NCBI GenBank assembly: GCA_025350865.1
Contig: JANXWZ010000182.1
Location: forward strand, 1-48,134
Source of the DNA: Rhodanobacteraceae bacterium
GTDB taxonomy: Bacteria > Acidobacteriota > Terriglobia > Terriglobales > Acidobacteriaceae
Direction of reading: 5' to 3'
DNA: 48,134 nt
The notes below the pieces were generated by a model. It saw only the letters and a list, made by a program, of their open reading frames with translations. It had not been told where the DNA came from and did not search any database. Position numbers and translations under genes: made by a program. Position 1 is the stretch's first letter, and each line of letters begins with the position of its first letter. Positions 1 through 9,182 of the stretch are shown one piece after another.

Positions 1-99
1 GTTCGATTGCTGTGGAGGCGTGAAACTTGCGGTCTGCTGCGAGAGGGCGGCGGATGCTACGAGCAGGAGCGTCGGCAGCAGGATTCGAGTAAGGCGCAA
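1..99 (-). CDS. secreted protein, N-terminal fragment (window edge)
   Basis: On the minus strand a TTG codon at 99-97 follows a GGAG ribosome binding site with 5 nt spacing and opens a 33-codon frame that runs off the left edge of the window. The predicted peptide begins with basic residues (LRLTR) and continues with a leucine/alanine-rich stretch ending in an ASAALS-Q cleavage-like site, so it looks like a Sec signal peptide. The mature part is outside the window and its function cannot be named. Positions 100-301 downstream of it show no convincing gene. Confidence 0.55.
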   Translation of the reverse strand, partial: MRLTRILLPTLLLVASAALSQQTASFTPPQQSN

Positions 100-301
100 A
101 ATTGCTCCGGTCTGATGAAATCGTAGCGGGTTGGATTTAGGACTCTGTCTAAGTAGACGACGCGCCGGACGACTAGTTGCAAAATCTTGCGAGACTACTG
201 CGCGTTGGTCAGCGACTTGGGTTTGCGTCAGCGGTCGTAAACGATGCTGCGATGGGCAACTTCGAGCACCAGAACGATCAGCTTTTCGTCCTCAATTCGA
301 G

Positions 302-841
302 TCAGCATGACACGATTCGGGAAAAATCCAGAATATCGGGGATTGCTTCGTCGATCGTTAGTTCGGCGGGCGTATCCCGCTTGTTCTTGTATTTGTATTG
401 AGGCAAGGGAATAAATGAATCGCGACCGCGCGGACGAGGGTTGTATAAGAATGCTCCCGAGTTAATTCGACAAAGCGTGACATAGCTTGCACACCGACGA
501 AGCAATTCGGAGGTATCAGTCACTACGAGAACGTTCTTGTAATCGCCATATGTTTCGGCGAAACGTGTCGCTTTCTGCTCATCGACAAAGAAGAAAATCT
601 TCGAATTGAGCAGCGACAACCAATCAGCGACGCTGATATTCATAAGGCAGCTTTTCATCTTTGACTCGTGCGCCGGTTGCTGGTCACGGAGACAAATGCC
701 GCGAAGATCCTGATTGCAGAGGCGTCGTCTTGCGAGGCAAGCGTCGCGCTCTTCCTTCGTGAATTCATAAAGATCCGCCAGCGCTGCAGAACTCAACAGT
801 CCGTGTCGCCGGATACTTTCGACATTTACGGCAAACGTCAC
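302..841 (-). CDS. DUF7002 family protein, start region probably damaged
   Basis: The protein matches my memory of the DUF7002 family: an entry motif LYHVT, then SIRRHGLLS, a short RRxxN/IRLRDQ-like block, a DWLSLLNSKIFFF segment, and a terminal INSG...PRGRDSF...AIPDI block. Its biochemical role is unknown. The LYH-V-T plus GLLS opening resembles the start of DarT-like ADP-ribosyltransferase folds, but that is only my inference. The only start in frame is a GTG at 841 that lies inside the LYHVT motif. The expected N-terminal residues (IEDADFLQRFPNLYH) are readable in frame upstream, but no start codon precedes them before a TGA at 901-899. An ATG with a good AAGGG site lies at 891 in another frame, suggesting an indel. 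The region is visibly less GC-rich than its neighbours. Confidence 0.6.
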   Translation of the reverse strand: MTFAVNVESIRRHGLLSSAALADLYEFTKEERDACLARRRLCNQDLRGICLRDQQPAHESKMKSCLMNISVADWLSLLNSKIFFFVDEQKATRFAETYGDYKNVLVVTDTSELLRRCASYVTLCRINSGAFLYNPRPRGRDSFIPLPQYKYKNKRDTPAELTIDEAIPDILDFSRIVSC

Positions 842-999
842 GTGATACAGGTTCGGGAATCGTTGGAGGAAATCGGCGTCTTCGATGGCATGATCCCTTC
901 AATGTTGAAAGCAAGAGCAAAAAACGCCCTGACGCTGGACGGGCAGCACGGGGCCACCGGGCGGACTTGTGCGCTTCGCGTCAAAGGCACAGCGTTTGA

Positions 1000-1971
1000 T
1001 CAGCGTCCGTGCGCTTCCAAATATTTCTCCACTTCCAGCGCCGCCATGCATCCCGATCCCGCCGCTGTAATCGCCTGCCTGTACTTGCGGTCCTTGATGT
1101 CGCCCGCGCAAAAGACGCCGGGCAACACCTGGCCGTTGAGGGTGCAGTGGACGTCATCGCTGGCGAGGATATAGCCGTCTTCGTCGAGGTCCATCATGCC
1201 CTTGAAGGCCTGTGCGTTGGGGATGTGGCCGATGCCGAGGAACATGAAGGAGACCGGCAGGATCGAGACTTCGCCCGACACCGTGTTCTTGATGCGCAGA
1301 CCCTTGACGTCTTTCTCTTCCACGCCCAGCACCTCCTCGACGATGGTTGAGGTCATGAAACGGATGCTGGGATGGGCCTTGGCGCGCTCCAGCATGATGG
1401 GCGATGCGCGGAAGCGGTCGGTGCGGTTTATGAGTGTGACCTTGGTGGCGAAGCGGGTGAGGAAGAGGGCCTCTTCCATCGCGCTGTCGCCGCCGCCAAT
1501 GACGGCGATCTCCTTGCCCCGCGCGAAGAAGCCATCGCAGGTAGCGCACGAGCTGACTCCATTGCCGATGAGCGCCTGTTCCGAGGGCAGGTTGAGCCAG
1601 CGGGCCGAGGCTCCGGACGCGATGATGACCGTCCGGGTGTGGATGATGTCTTTGCCGACGGTGAGCTTGATGGGATGCGCGGTCAGGTCGGCGGCGCTAA
1701 GGTGCGCCATGCGAAGCTCGGCGCCGAAGCGCTGGGCCTGGAGCTTCATATTCTCGATCAGCTCGGGGCCCTGGATACCGTCGGGCCAGCCGGGAAAGTT
1801 CTCTACGAGCGTGGTGATCGAGAGCTGGCCGCCGGGCTCGTGGCCTTCGAGGACGAGCGGTTTGAGGTTGGAACGCGCGGCGTAGATAGCGGCGGTGAGA
1901 CCTGCGCATCCAGAACCGAGGATGACTACGTCGCGAGTTTCAGGGGTCGGGGTGGTGATTTCGGGAGTCAT
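1000..1971 (-). CDS. trxB: thioredoxin reductase (NADPH)
   Basis: This low-molecular-weight thioredoxin reductase uses NADPH and FAD to reduce thioredoxin in the cytoplasm. The FAD dinucleotide motif GSGCAG is near residues 19-24. The redox-active CATC is near residues 142-145, close to the C135-C138 position of the E. coli enzyme. The NADPH-binding GGGDSAMEEA follows, and the C-terminal FAD motif GVFCAGDI is present. The length, about 323 residues, is normal. I chose the ATG at 1971; a GTG three codons upstream is possible but has no better ribosome binding site. The gene stands alone, divergent from a small ORF at 2049, so its promoter must lie within 1972-2048. Confidence 0.95.
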   Translation of the reverse strand: MTPEITTPTPETRDVVILGSGCAGLTAAIYAARSNLKPLVLEGHEPGGQLSITTLVENFPGWPDGIQGPELIENMKLQAQRFGAELRMAHLSAADLTAHPIKLTVGKDIIHTRTVIIASGASARWLNLPSEQALIGNGVSSCATCDGFFARGKEIAVIGGGDSAMEEALFLTRFATKVTLINRTDRFRASPIMLERAKAHPSIRFMTSTIVEEVLGVEEKDVKGLRIKNTVSGEVSILPVSFMFLGIGHIPNAQAFKGMMDLDEDGYILASDDVHCTLNGQVLPGVFCAGDIKDRKYRQAITAAGSGCMAALEVEKYLEAHGR

Positions 1972-2048
1972 AAGCTTCACTAGTGTAAATGCGGGGCGTC
2001 GGGAAAGGATTCAACGGGCGACGGCGGTTGGGGTGAAAGAATGGGGAT

Positions 2049-2249
2049 ATGGCTAATCTGGTAATGGTTTATGGAATGCGGTTGCTACCGGCGGATGAGA
2101 TTGCGACTGTCGGCGAAGCGCCGATCGCGCTGAAGAACGGCAATGAGACTGGCGTGACGATGCACATTCTGGAAGGCAGCCGGGAGCAGATTGAAGCGCA
2201 GTTGCGGCTGAGCATCGAAGCGTTTTTCGATTTCTATCCAGAGCGTTAG
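2049..2249 (+). CDS. small hypothetical protein (66 aa)
   Basis: A 66-residue acidic protein opens with ATG after a GGGG site (AATGGGGAT-ATG). It has a short hydrophobic start, a central NGNETGVTMHILEGSREQI segment and an aromatic end (FFDFYPER). I recognise no family, catalytic motif or signal peptide. It lies between divergent trxB and a convergently unrelated exoprotein unit. Good codon bias and a plausible ribosome binding site support a real gene, but nothing shows its role. Confidence 0.55.
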   Translation: MANLVMVYGMRLLPADEIATVGEAPIALKNGNETGVTMHILEGSREQIEAQLRLSIEAFFDFYPER

Positions 2250-2326
2250 ATTGTGTAGCGATTCAGAACACTGTGCAGCCAACGGCTCTCCCGTGACGAA
2301 AGTAAGGGGTAAGGGTCGGAGGTTGT

Positions 2327-2965
2327 ATGGGCTGGAGGCTGATCGCGTTTTGGGCGTTGACTGTGCCTTGCGGGGCGCAGGTTCCGGCGGCGGTGGGCGC
2401 GGAGTTGCAGCAGATGGCGAGCCATGCGGCGGTCATCTTCAGCGGGCAGGTGGAGGCGGTTTCGCGTAATGACAGCGCTGGTTTCGTGGATGTGCGGTTC
2501 CGCATCGACGCGGCGGTACGGGGTTGTCCGAAGACGGGCTGGTACGTGTTGCGCGAGTGGGCCGGCCTGTGGACGGCACAGCCGGAGCGGTATCGCGTGG
2601 GGCAGAGCCGACTCATGCTGCTGACCGCGCGCGGGGCCTCTGGAATGAGTTCGCCCGTGGGCGGGATGGATGGAGCGATTCCGCTGGTGGCATCGGGTGC
2701 GGCTCCGATTGCCGATTCGGGCGGGGTTGCGCCGGTCGACACGGGCCAATATGCCCCGGCGCCGATGGTGGATTTGCGCTGGATTCAGGCACGCGCGGTG
2801 CGGGGAAGCGGCGCCTCGGCCAATGCGCGGGTGACGGCGTTTGGTGGTCCGGTGCATCCCTGGCCGGATACAGGCGGCGCAAGCGTGGCGTTGCCGGACG
2901 TGTTGTCGCTGCTGCGCGGGGCTCGAGCCCGGTTGGCGGGCGAGGCGGACGATGCGCGGTATTAG
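2327..2965 (+). CDS. secreted hypothetical protein upstream of Ig-repeat exoprotein
   Basis: The ATG follows GGAGG with 4 nt spacing. Residues 1-18 look like a Sec signal peptide ending in a CGAQ-like site, so the protein is probably exported. The body contains a beta-rich VIFSGQVEAV...VDVRFRIDAAVRGC block, a REWAGLW motif and a SPVGGMDGAIPL motif. I recall this arrangement from acidobacterial proteins of unknown function that sit next to matrixin-like Ig-repeat proteins, but I know no characterised homologue. Its 3' end overlaps the start of the next gene by 14 nt, so the two are almost certainly translated from one mRNA and may act together outside the cell. Confidence 0.75.
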   Translation: MGWRLIAFWALTVPCGAQVPAAVGAELQQMASHAAVIFSGQVEAVSRNDSAGFVDVRFRIDAAVRGCPKTGWYVLREWAGLWTAQPERYRVGQSRLMLLTARGASGMSSPVGGMDGAIPLVASGAAPIADSGGVAPVDTGQYAPAPMVDLRWIQARAVRGSGASANARVTAFGGPVHPWPDTGGASVALPDVLSLLRGARARLAGEADDARY

Positions 2966-5900
2966 ATGGTGGGTTCTGGCATTCGCCGTTCTATTGCCTG
3001 CGGTGGCGTTTGCGGGTGGGCCTCGGTTCGTGACGGGCCGACCGTTCTTTACGGGGCAGGAAGGGCAGCCCATTGGCTGGAGGCAGGCGAATCTGCGGTA
3101 CTACACAGACCCCGGCGGTTTGAGTGCGAGCGTGGATCATCAGGCGGCGGATGCGCTGGTGGCCGCTGCGGCGGGCGTGTGGAATTTACCTGTGGCGAGT
3201 ATCACGGTGAGTCAGGGTGGCACGCTGGCGGAGCATGTAAGTGGGCAGAATGTGTTTCTTGACGCGTCGGGGATGGCGTTCCCGGACGATGTGATGAGCG
3301 CGAATGCGTCGGCGGTTCCGCTGGCGGTGATTTACGACACGGATGGGAGTGTGACGGATCTGCTGCTGGGCTCGGGGGCGAGCGATCCGAGTGGGTGCCG
3401 ACAGAATGCAGTGACAGAGACGGTGGACAGCTTCGACCCGGCGGGATACATTCTGCACGCGATGATCGTGGTGAACGGACGGTGTACGGGAGCGGCTCCC
3501 GAGGCGCAACTGGAGCTGCAGTATCAGCTGATGCGAGTGTTTGGGAGGGTGCTGGGGCTGGCTTGGTCGCAGACGAACGACAACGCGTATACGGGATCGC
3601 CCGCGCCCACACACGAGCAGGCGATGCACTGGCCGATCATGCACCCGCTGGATATTATCTGCGGGCTGTATGCCTACCAGTGCCTGCCGAGCCCATTTCA
3701 GCTGCGACCGGATGACGTGGGGTCGATGGTGGCCGTGTATCAGATCAAAGGGAATGGGACGGTTGCGTCGGGTAAGCAGGACAGCCTGAGTGCGGCCAAC
3801 GAAGCAACAGGGCATCTGTACTTTCCGACGGGCGAGGGCATGGCTGGTGTCAACGTCGTGGTGAAGCGCGAACCCAATGGCGGCTCGACGTTCGACCCAT
3901 TCTGGGTGGCCTCGGGGGTGACTGGCGCGGGATTTCGACGCGGTGGCCGATCGCCGTTTGGCGTCGCGGACGGCTCGGCGGAGGGAAGTTTCGGCTCGTC
4001 CGATCCGAATCGCATGGGTCAGTATTGGATTGCTTATGTGCCGATTCCGACCGAGGTTCCGTGGCAAAACCTGCTGGTCTCCACGGAGGCGGTAAATCCG
4101 CTGTACACCGGTACGCACGGGCTGGGACCATATCCGCCGGGCAACGTCGCGCCCTCGGGGTCGCCCGTGTCGCAGATCGGCTACGGCAACGCTCCGTACA
4201 GCGGGACGAACCTGGAGTTGACGGCGGCAGACGCCGGGCCGACCTGCGGCAACGGACAGGACGGGACTGCGGCAGCGCCGGTCCAGGCTGCGGCGAGGGG
4301 CTGGTGGAAGGGCCTGCTGTGCGGGTACGGGCATGCCTCGTATGTGGAGGCTGCGGTGCGTCCGAGCCGGAGCTTTACCGTGGAGGTGACGGCTCTCGAT
4401 GCGCAGGGTATCGCGACGTTGAGCAAGGCGATGCCGGTGATCGGAGTGTTTGCGGAGACGGACGGCGCGACCGATTTACCTTCGCTCGGTGTGACCAATG
4501 CGGCTTTCAACAGCGTTGCGGTGGGCATGACCACCATCAGCGCGGCGACCGGGCAGATGACTCACCTGCGCTTTGGCATCGCGGATGAACGGGGGGATGG
4601 GCGGCCGGACTTCAACTACCAGGCAAGGCTCTTCTACGCGGACAGCATACTGCCGCAGACGATCGGTGCGGCCGGTGGGACGATCACCATCGCCGGGATG
4701 GGGTTTCGCGCAGGAAACGCGCTGATGATCAACGGCGTGGCGGCAAAGGTAATCAGCTGGACGGCGAATACCATCGTCGCCACTGCACCGACGATGGCAG
4801 CGGCGAAGGCAGTGGATGGTGCCGCAGTGGATATCGTGGTGACCGACCGCACCACCCATGCCACCACAAGCATGACTGCGGCGTTGACGTACACGACCGC
4901 CGCGATTCTGCCGAACGTGATGCGGCTGGTGACCGCGCCGGCGGCAACCATGTATGTCGGCGATGTGACGGCGACGCCGTTTGCGGTGCAAGTGCTTAAG
5001 GCAGACGGGGTGACTCCGGTGGTGGGCGATGCGGTGGTGTTCACGCTGGCGGCAGGGTCGGCTCAATTTGCGACTTGCGGAGGCGCTGCCTGCACGGTGA
5101 CGACCGATTCCCAGGGAATGGCGTCAACCGACGTAACCCCGCTGGCTGCCGGTGCGGTGACGATGGTGGCGCGGGATAGCGGTCTAACCCAGAGCGCCAG
5201 TTTCACGGCTGTTCCGAAGGCGGGATCACTGTTTGTCTATTCCGCGCCGAGCGGCAATTTGCCGGTGGGGGTAATCGCGCCGACTCCGATCGCGTTGACC
5301 GACATGCAGACGAACAACGGCGGACGATACCCCGGCCGCGACGTCACCTTCACGGTCACAAACGGATCGGCGACGTTCAGCGGGTGCGCCGGCCAGATTT
5401 GTACGCTGACGACGAATTGGCAGGGAGATGTCAAGATCTCGGTGACACCGACGGCGATCGGGCCGATCACGATTCAGGCGTCAGATGGTGCGGTGACCAC
5501 TACCGTATCGTTCGTCGGGGTCAGCAATGTGGATGTGATGACTGTGGCGTCGGCACCGGTGGCCTCGGCATACCTCGGGGACTATATCGGGCAGTTCGCG
5601 GTGAATCTGTTCGGCCCGGACGGCATGACGCGCGATCAATACGAAATGGTTACATTTACCGCACCGCCCGGTGTCCTGCTGGATCCATGCAAGAGCAACA
5701 CGTGTACGAGTTCGTCAGGTTGGAACGGCGTTGCCGGCGTGAGTATCGAGGCGACGCAAGTGGGAACGTACACGGTGCAAGCCACTTACGGCAGTGCGAC
5801 ACAGACTGTTACATTTTCTATCCTGGCACACACCATTGCACTGACGATCACGAGTGCGCCGACCGGAAATGTGGCCGTGGGTGCAGTCGCAGCAACACCG

Positions 5901-7409
5901 TTTTCGGCGCAGCTCCTGCAGGACGGGATCTACCCGGTGGCTGGATACACTGTCGCGCTCGGAGGACCGGTGGGCGTGGTGGGCCTGACCGCGTGCGGCA
6001 ATGCTTCGGCCGCCTGCCGGCTGGATACCGATGGCAACGGCATGGTGACCACGGGCGTGATTCCACTTGCTCCGGGGTCGATTACGCTTAGCGCGGTGTA
6101 CTCGCCGAACACCGTTACAGCGACATTCACCGCCGTCGGTGTAGGCGAGACGATGTCGATTCTTCAACAGCCACCCGCGACGATTTTCGTAGGTGACCCG
6201 GTGAACTTCGGTGTGCAGGTGATCGCTCCCGGCGGCCTTGGGCCGATGAGTACCAGTGTGCTGTACTCCATCGTGAGCGGGCCATTCGGCTTCAGCGACT
6301 GGACCACAGCCCAGGTGAATCGCAATACGGACGGCAACGGCGATTCATTCGAGGTTGGAGTGGCTTCGGCTGCGGGGCCCATTACTGTTACGGCTTCGGA
6401 CGGTGTGACGAGCCAGACCTTTTCGTTTCTCGCTCTGGCACGACCGGATGTGGTGCGGGTGGTCAGCGTGCCAGCCTCTGGAGGACTGGCGGGAACGCAG
6501 GCTGCAGTTCCATTTGCGGTGCAGGTGCTGATGAACGATGGCGTCACTCCGCTGGCGATGCGAACTGTAACCATTACGATTACAAATGGAACGGGCTCCC
6601 TCGCGGCGTGCGGTGGGGCGGCAACCTGCCAGCTTGTGACGGACTCGCAGGGAATGATTTCGACTCCTGTAACTCCGCTGGCGGCGGGAACGATCACGCT
6701 GTTTGCGACTGAGGGCGGTGTGCAACAGACGGTGAGTTTTACAGCGATTCCACCCATTGCACCGCCAGCGTTGAGCGTTACGGCGCTGTCCCCTGCGACG
6801 TACATCGCCGCGAGTGCGACGGTTACGCTGACGCTGCAGGCGGCTGTGCTGTCCAACGGTACGCCAGCCGCGAGTCAAGCGGTGCAGTGGACCCTAACCC
6901 AGGGGTTTGCGGCAGCAGCGACAACTACTGTTACAGATAGCATCGGCATCGCGTCAGAGTTTGCGGTGCTGGGGCCAGTCGCCGCAGGAGCCCAGGCCAC
7001 GGCAACAGCATGTGCGTGGGGCAATGTGTGCGACGGCTTCCATGCGTATGGGGTGGCACCAGCCAGCGAGGGGATTCTGGTGGTCAGCGGAGGGCAGCAG
7101 ATAGTCCACAACGGTGCAGCGCTGGCACCGGTTGTGGTCCAGGTGGTCGATCCAGCGGGTCATCCGGTGGCGGCGGCAGGGGTCAGCGTGTACCAGACGA
7201 TGTCGGCGTATAACGGAGTCTGCCCGGATCGCGGTCGCTGTCCGGCGGAAGAGGTGCTGGCGACGCGGGCCACGGTGGTGGTCTCGGGATTGGACGGGCT
7301 CGTGACGGTAGTGCCGTTGGCGCAGCCGGCTGTGGCAACGCAGACGGCGATTTCGTTTTCGGTGGGAACGCAGGGGTTTGCGACGGTGGTTTCGATTCGA
7401 GTGCCGTGA
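2952..7409 (+). CDS. giant secreted Ig-like repeat protein with degenerate matrixin-like head
   Basis: The open frame extends further upstream, but the ATG at 2952 is the sensible start: it overlaps the preceding stop and is followed at once by a signal peptide (MRGIRWWVLAFAV...AFAG). The product is about 1485 residues. Residues about 20-330 resemble a matrixin-like domain with an FGRVLGLAW segment and a PIMHPLDIICG segment, but the expected HExxHxxGxxH zinc site reads RVxxR...W, so peptidase activity is doubtful. An IPT/TIG-like domain follows around residues 555-650. Then come eight Ig-like modules of about 100 residues (4915-7406). Most modules carry a close Cys pair such as CGGAAC and a TDSQGM-type turn. 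No LPxTG, lipobox or clear membrane anchor is visible. A surface-adhesive or extracellular role is inferred. Confidence 0.85.
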   Translation: MRGIRWWVLAFAVLLPAVAFAGGPRFVTGRPFFTGQEGQPIGWRQANLRYYTDPGGLSASVDHQAADALVAAAAGVWNLPVASITVSQGGTLAEHVSGQNVFLDASGMAFPDDVMSANASAVPLAVIYDTDGSVTDLLLGSGASDPSGCRQNAVTETVDSFDPAGYILHAMIVVNGRCTGAAPEAQLELQYQLMRVFGRVLGLAWSQTNDNAYTGSPAPTHEQAMHWPIMHPLDIICGLYAYQCLPSPFQLRPDDVGSMVAVYQIKGNGTVASGKQDSLSAANEATGHLYFPTGEGMAGVNVVVKREPNGGSTFDPFWVASGVTGAGFRRGGRSPFGVADGSAEGSFGSSDPNRMGQYWIAYVPIPTEVPWQNLLVSTEAVNPLYTGTHGLGPYPPGNVAPSGSPVSQIGYGNAPYSGTNLELTAADAGPTCGNGQDGTAAAPVQAAARGWWKGLLCGYGHASYVEAAVRPSRSFTVEVTALDAQGIATLSKAMPVIGVFAETDGATDLPSLGVTNAAFNSVAVGMTTISAATGQMTHLRFGIADERGDGRPDFNYQARLFYADSILPQTIGAAGGTITIAGMGFRAGNALMINGVAAKVISWTANTIVATAPTMAAAKAVDGAAVDIVVTDRTTHATTSMTAALTYTTAAILPNVMRLVTAPAATMYVGDVTATPFAVQVLKADGVTPVVGDAVVFTLAAGSAQFATCGGAACTVTTDSQGMASTDVTPLAAGAVTMVARDSGLTQSASFTAVPKAGSLFVYSAPSGNLPVGVIAPTPIALTDMQTNNGGRYPGRDVTFTVTNGSATFSGCAGQICTLTTNWQGDVKISVTPTAIGPITIQASDGAVTTTVSFVGVSNVDVMTVASAPVASAYLGDYIGQFAVNLFGPDGMTRDQYEMVTFTAPPGVLLDPCKSNTCTSSSGWNGVAGVSIEATQVGTYTVQATYGSATQTVTFSILAHTIALTITSAPTGNVAVGAVAATPFSAQLLQDGIYPVAGYTVALGGPVGVVGLTACGNASAACRLDTDGNGMVTTGVIPLAPGSITLSAVYSPNTVTATFTAVGVGETMSILQQPPATIFVGDPVNFGVQVIAPGGLGPMSTSVLYSIVSGPFGFSDWTTAQVNRNTDGNGDSFEVGVASAAGPITVTASDGVTSQTFSFLALARPDVVRVVSVPASGGLAGTQAAVPFAVQVLMNDGVTPLAMRTVTITITNGTGSLAACGGAATCQLVTDSQGMISTPVTPLAAGTITLFATEGGVQQTVSFTAIPPIAPPALSVTALSPATYIAASATVTLTLQAAVLSNGTPAASQAVQWTLTQGFAAAATTTVTDSIGIASEFAVLGPVAAGAQATATACAWGNVCDGFHAYGVAPASEGILVVSGGQQIVHNGAALAPVVVQVVDPAGHPVAAAGVSVYQTMSAYNGVCPDRGRCPAEEVLATRATVVVSGLDGLVTVVPLAQPAVATQTAISFSVGTQGFATVVSIRVP
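4915..7406 (+). repeat. eight tandem Ig-like (Big-type) protein modules
   Basis: Within the giant exoprotein a unit of about 300 nt recurs eight times, starting near 4915, 5220, 5524, 5827, 6142, 6439, 6750 and 7060. The shared protein pattern is a V-G-x(5)-PFAVQV start, a short Cys pair in the middle, a TD-x-x-G-M turn and a P-L-A-A-G-x-I-T-L-x-A end. Modules 1, 2, 4 and 6 are closest to one another. Modules 5, 7 and 8 have lost the central Cys pair. Divergence at DNA level is large, so recent amplification is unlikely. Confidence 0.75.
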
Positions 7410-7488
7410 GGAAATTTCTATTTCTGACCTGTACGCTGAAATCGCCGCGGCGCGCATCTGAAATGATGGATACGGACGGAGACATGCG

Positions 7489-8859
7489 GTGGCGACAGGT
7501 GTGAGCGGATCGGGTGCGGCTTTGCGGCCGCGTGTGGTGGTGGTGGGCGGTGGTTTTGGCGGGTTGCATGCCGCGATTGGGCTCGCCAATCAAGCGGTCG
7601 ACGTCACGATTGTGGATCGGCGCAACTACCATTTGTTTCAGCCGCTGCTCTACCAGGTAGCGCTTGCTGTGTTGTCGCCGGGGGATATCGGGCAGCCGAT
7701 TCGGTCGGTGGTCCGGCAGTATCGCAACGTCCAGGTGTTGATGGACGAGGTAGTCGGGTTCGACCTGGCCGCCAATCAGACATTGCTGAAGTCTGGTTCG
7801 AGGCTGGAGTTCGATTACCTGGTGATCGCTACCGGTTCGACGCACTCGTACTTCGGCAAGGACGAATGGGCGGCGCTGGCACCGGGCCTGAAGACGCTGG
7901 AGGATGCGGTCGAGATCCGGAGGCGGGTCCTGCTGGCGTTTGAGCTGGCGGAGCGCGAGATGATGGAGAACGGAACCCATCCCGCGCTGAACTTCGTCAT
8001 CATCGGCGGGGGGCCGACGGGCGTGGAACTTGCCGGCGCAATCTCGGATATTGCCCGCCTGTATATGACGAAGGACTTCCGCCATATCGATCCGTCGTCG
8101 GCGCAGGTGATGATCCTGGAGGGCTCACCCCATGTGCTTGGGGTATATCCGCCAGACCTTCAGGTGAAGGCAGTGGAGCAACTGACCAAGCTCGGGGTGA
8201 AGATTCGTACCGGCGCTCACGTGACCGATATTCAGCCGGGCTTTGTGAAGGTGGGCGACGAGCGAATCGATTCGGTCTGCACGCTCTGGGCAGCGGGTGT
8301 GCAGGCCTCTCCGCTAGGCAAGATGCTTGGCGTGGAGACGGATAAGCGGGGCTGTGTGCTCGTGGACCAGTTCCTAAGTCCCAAGGGTCTGCCGCACGTG
8401 TTTATCTGCGGGGATCTTGCGCACGTGGAGCAGGATGGCAAGCAGGTTCCGGGTGTTGCGCAACCGGCCATGCAGATGGGCGACTATGCGGCCAGGCGGA
8501 TTCTTGACCTGGTGCGCGGACGCAATGGCAGCAAGGGATTTCGCTACTTCGACAAGGGCGACATGGCCACAATTGGACGGGCGGCGGCGGTTGCGAAGAT
8601 CGAATGGCCGTTCAAAGGGCACTGGTCTGGGCTGGCGGCGTGGGTGGTATGGCTCGTGGTCCACATCTTCTTCCTCATCGGGTTCCGCAACCGCTTTGCC
8701 GTGTTCCGGCAATGGGCATGGACGTACCTGACCTATCAGGACGGTGTACGTCTGATTACGGGCTCGCAGGTGTTGCCGGGCTGGGGTGTCGAGACGACGC
8801 ACGTAGGCGAACTAACGACGAAGCCGCTCGATCCGGAACAGGTCCATGCGAAGGGTTAG
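7489..8859 (+). CDS. ndh: type II NADH dehydrogenase (NDH-2)
   Basis: This is a single-subunit, non-proton-pumping NADH:quinone oxidoreductase with FAD, bound to the inner face of the membrane. The first dinucleotide motif VVVVGGGFGGLHAA lies at residues about 14-27 and the second, VIIGGGPTGVELAG, near 169-182. The FQPLLYQVA motif and the C-terminal CGDLAHV and PAMQMGDYAA blocks are typical. A hydrophobic stretch near residues 380-405 (AAWVVWLVVHIFFLIGF) is the expected membrane segment. The start is GTG at 7489 after GGACGGAGA. The length, 456 residues, is normal. Its stop overlaps the convergent zinc-ribbon gene by 4 nt. Confidence 0.93.
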   Translation: MATGVSGSGAALRPRVVVVGGGFGGLHAAIGLANQAVDVTIVDRRNYHLFQPLLYQVALAVLSPGDIGQPIRSVVRQYRNVQVLMDEVVGFDLAANQTLLKSGSRLEFDYLVIATGSTHSYFGKDEWAALAPGLKTLEDAVEIRRRVLLAFELAEREMMENGTHPALNFVIIGGGPTGVELAGAISDIARLYMTKDFRHIDPSSAQVMILEGSPHVLGVYPPDLQVKAVEQLTKLGVKIRTGAHVTDIQPGFVKVGDERIDSVCTLWAAGVQASPLGKMLGVETDKRGCVLVDQFLSPKGLPHVFICGDLAHVEQDGKQVPGVAQPAMQMGDYAARRILDLVRGRNGSKGFRYFDKGDMATIGRAAAVAKIEWPFKGHWSGLAAWVVWLVVHIFFLIGFRNRFAVFRQWAWTYLTYQDGVRLITGSQVLPGWGVETTHVGELTTKPLDPEQVHAKG

Positions 8860-9086
8860 GCGACGGGCGGAAGGTGGACTTCGCCGGATGAGCGGCGGCG
8901 CCGCTTAATCTTGCCGCGATCTTTGAACATGAAGACGCAGCGACAGCCGGTGCATTCCCACGGAAAGATGCCGAATCGATGGAGGATCAGCCTTTGCAGT
9001 ATTCCCTGGCGCTTGACGCGCGTGGCTCGGGGGGTGCCGCACCGGGGGCAGGATGGCGATACTTGCGTCTCTGGTGAGTCGGACAT
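8856..9086 (-). CDS. small zinc-ribbon protein
   Basis: A 76-residue basic protein. Two CxxC pairs, CPRC near residues 13-16 and CTGC near 45-48, are spaced as in a zinc ribbon, and the end is strongly basic (KIKRRRR). The open frame continues nine codons upstream, but the ATG at 9086 is preceded by GGAGGT, so I take it as the start. The function is unknown. The aromatic FPWEC and FMFKDRG flanks recall small acidobacterial ribbon proteins annotated as hypothetical. It converges on ndh with a 4-nt overlap. Confidence 0.7.
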   Translation of the reverse strand: MSDSPETQVSPSCPRCGTPRATRVKRQGILQRLILHRFGIFPWECTGCRCVFMFKDRGKIKRRRRSSGEVHLPPVA

Positions 9087-9182
9087 GGGACCTCCATGGC
9101 AGCGTATGGCCAAGCTGCTGTAACTCTATCAAGCCAGCGGCATCTTTCCATCGTACTTTAGTGGCAGTCCGGCTTTCGGATG

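Noticed and set aside
3186-4334. 382-codon open frame on the minus strand opposite the Ig-repeat gene
   Set aside because: Its product is Arg/His/Pro-rich with no domain pattern, as expected from the antisense of a GC-rich gene whose sense frame has a signal peptide and Ig modules.
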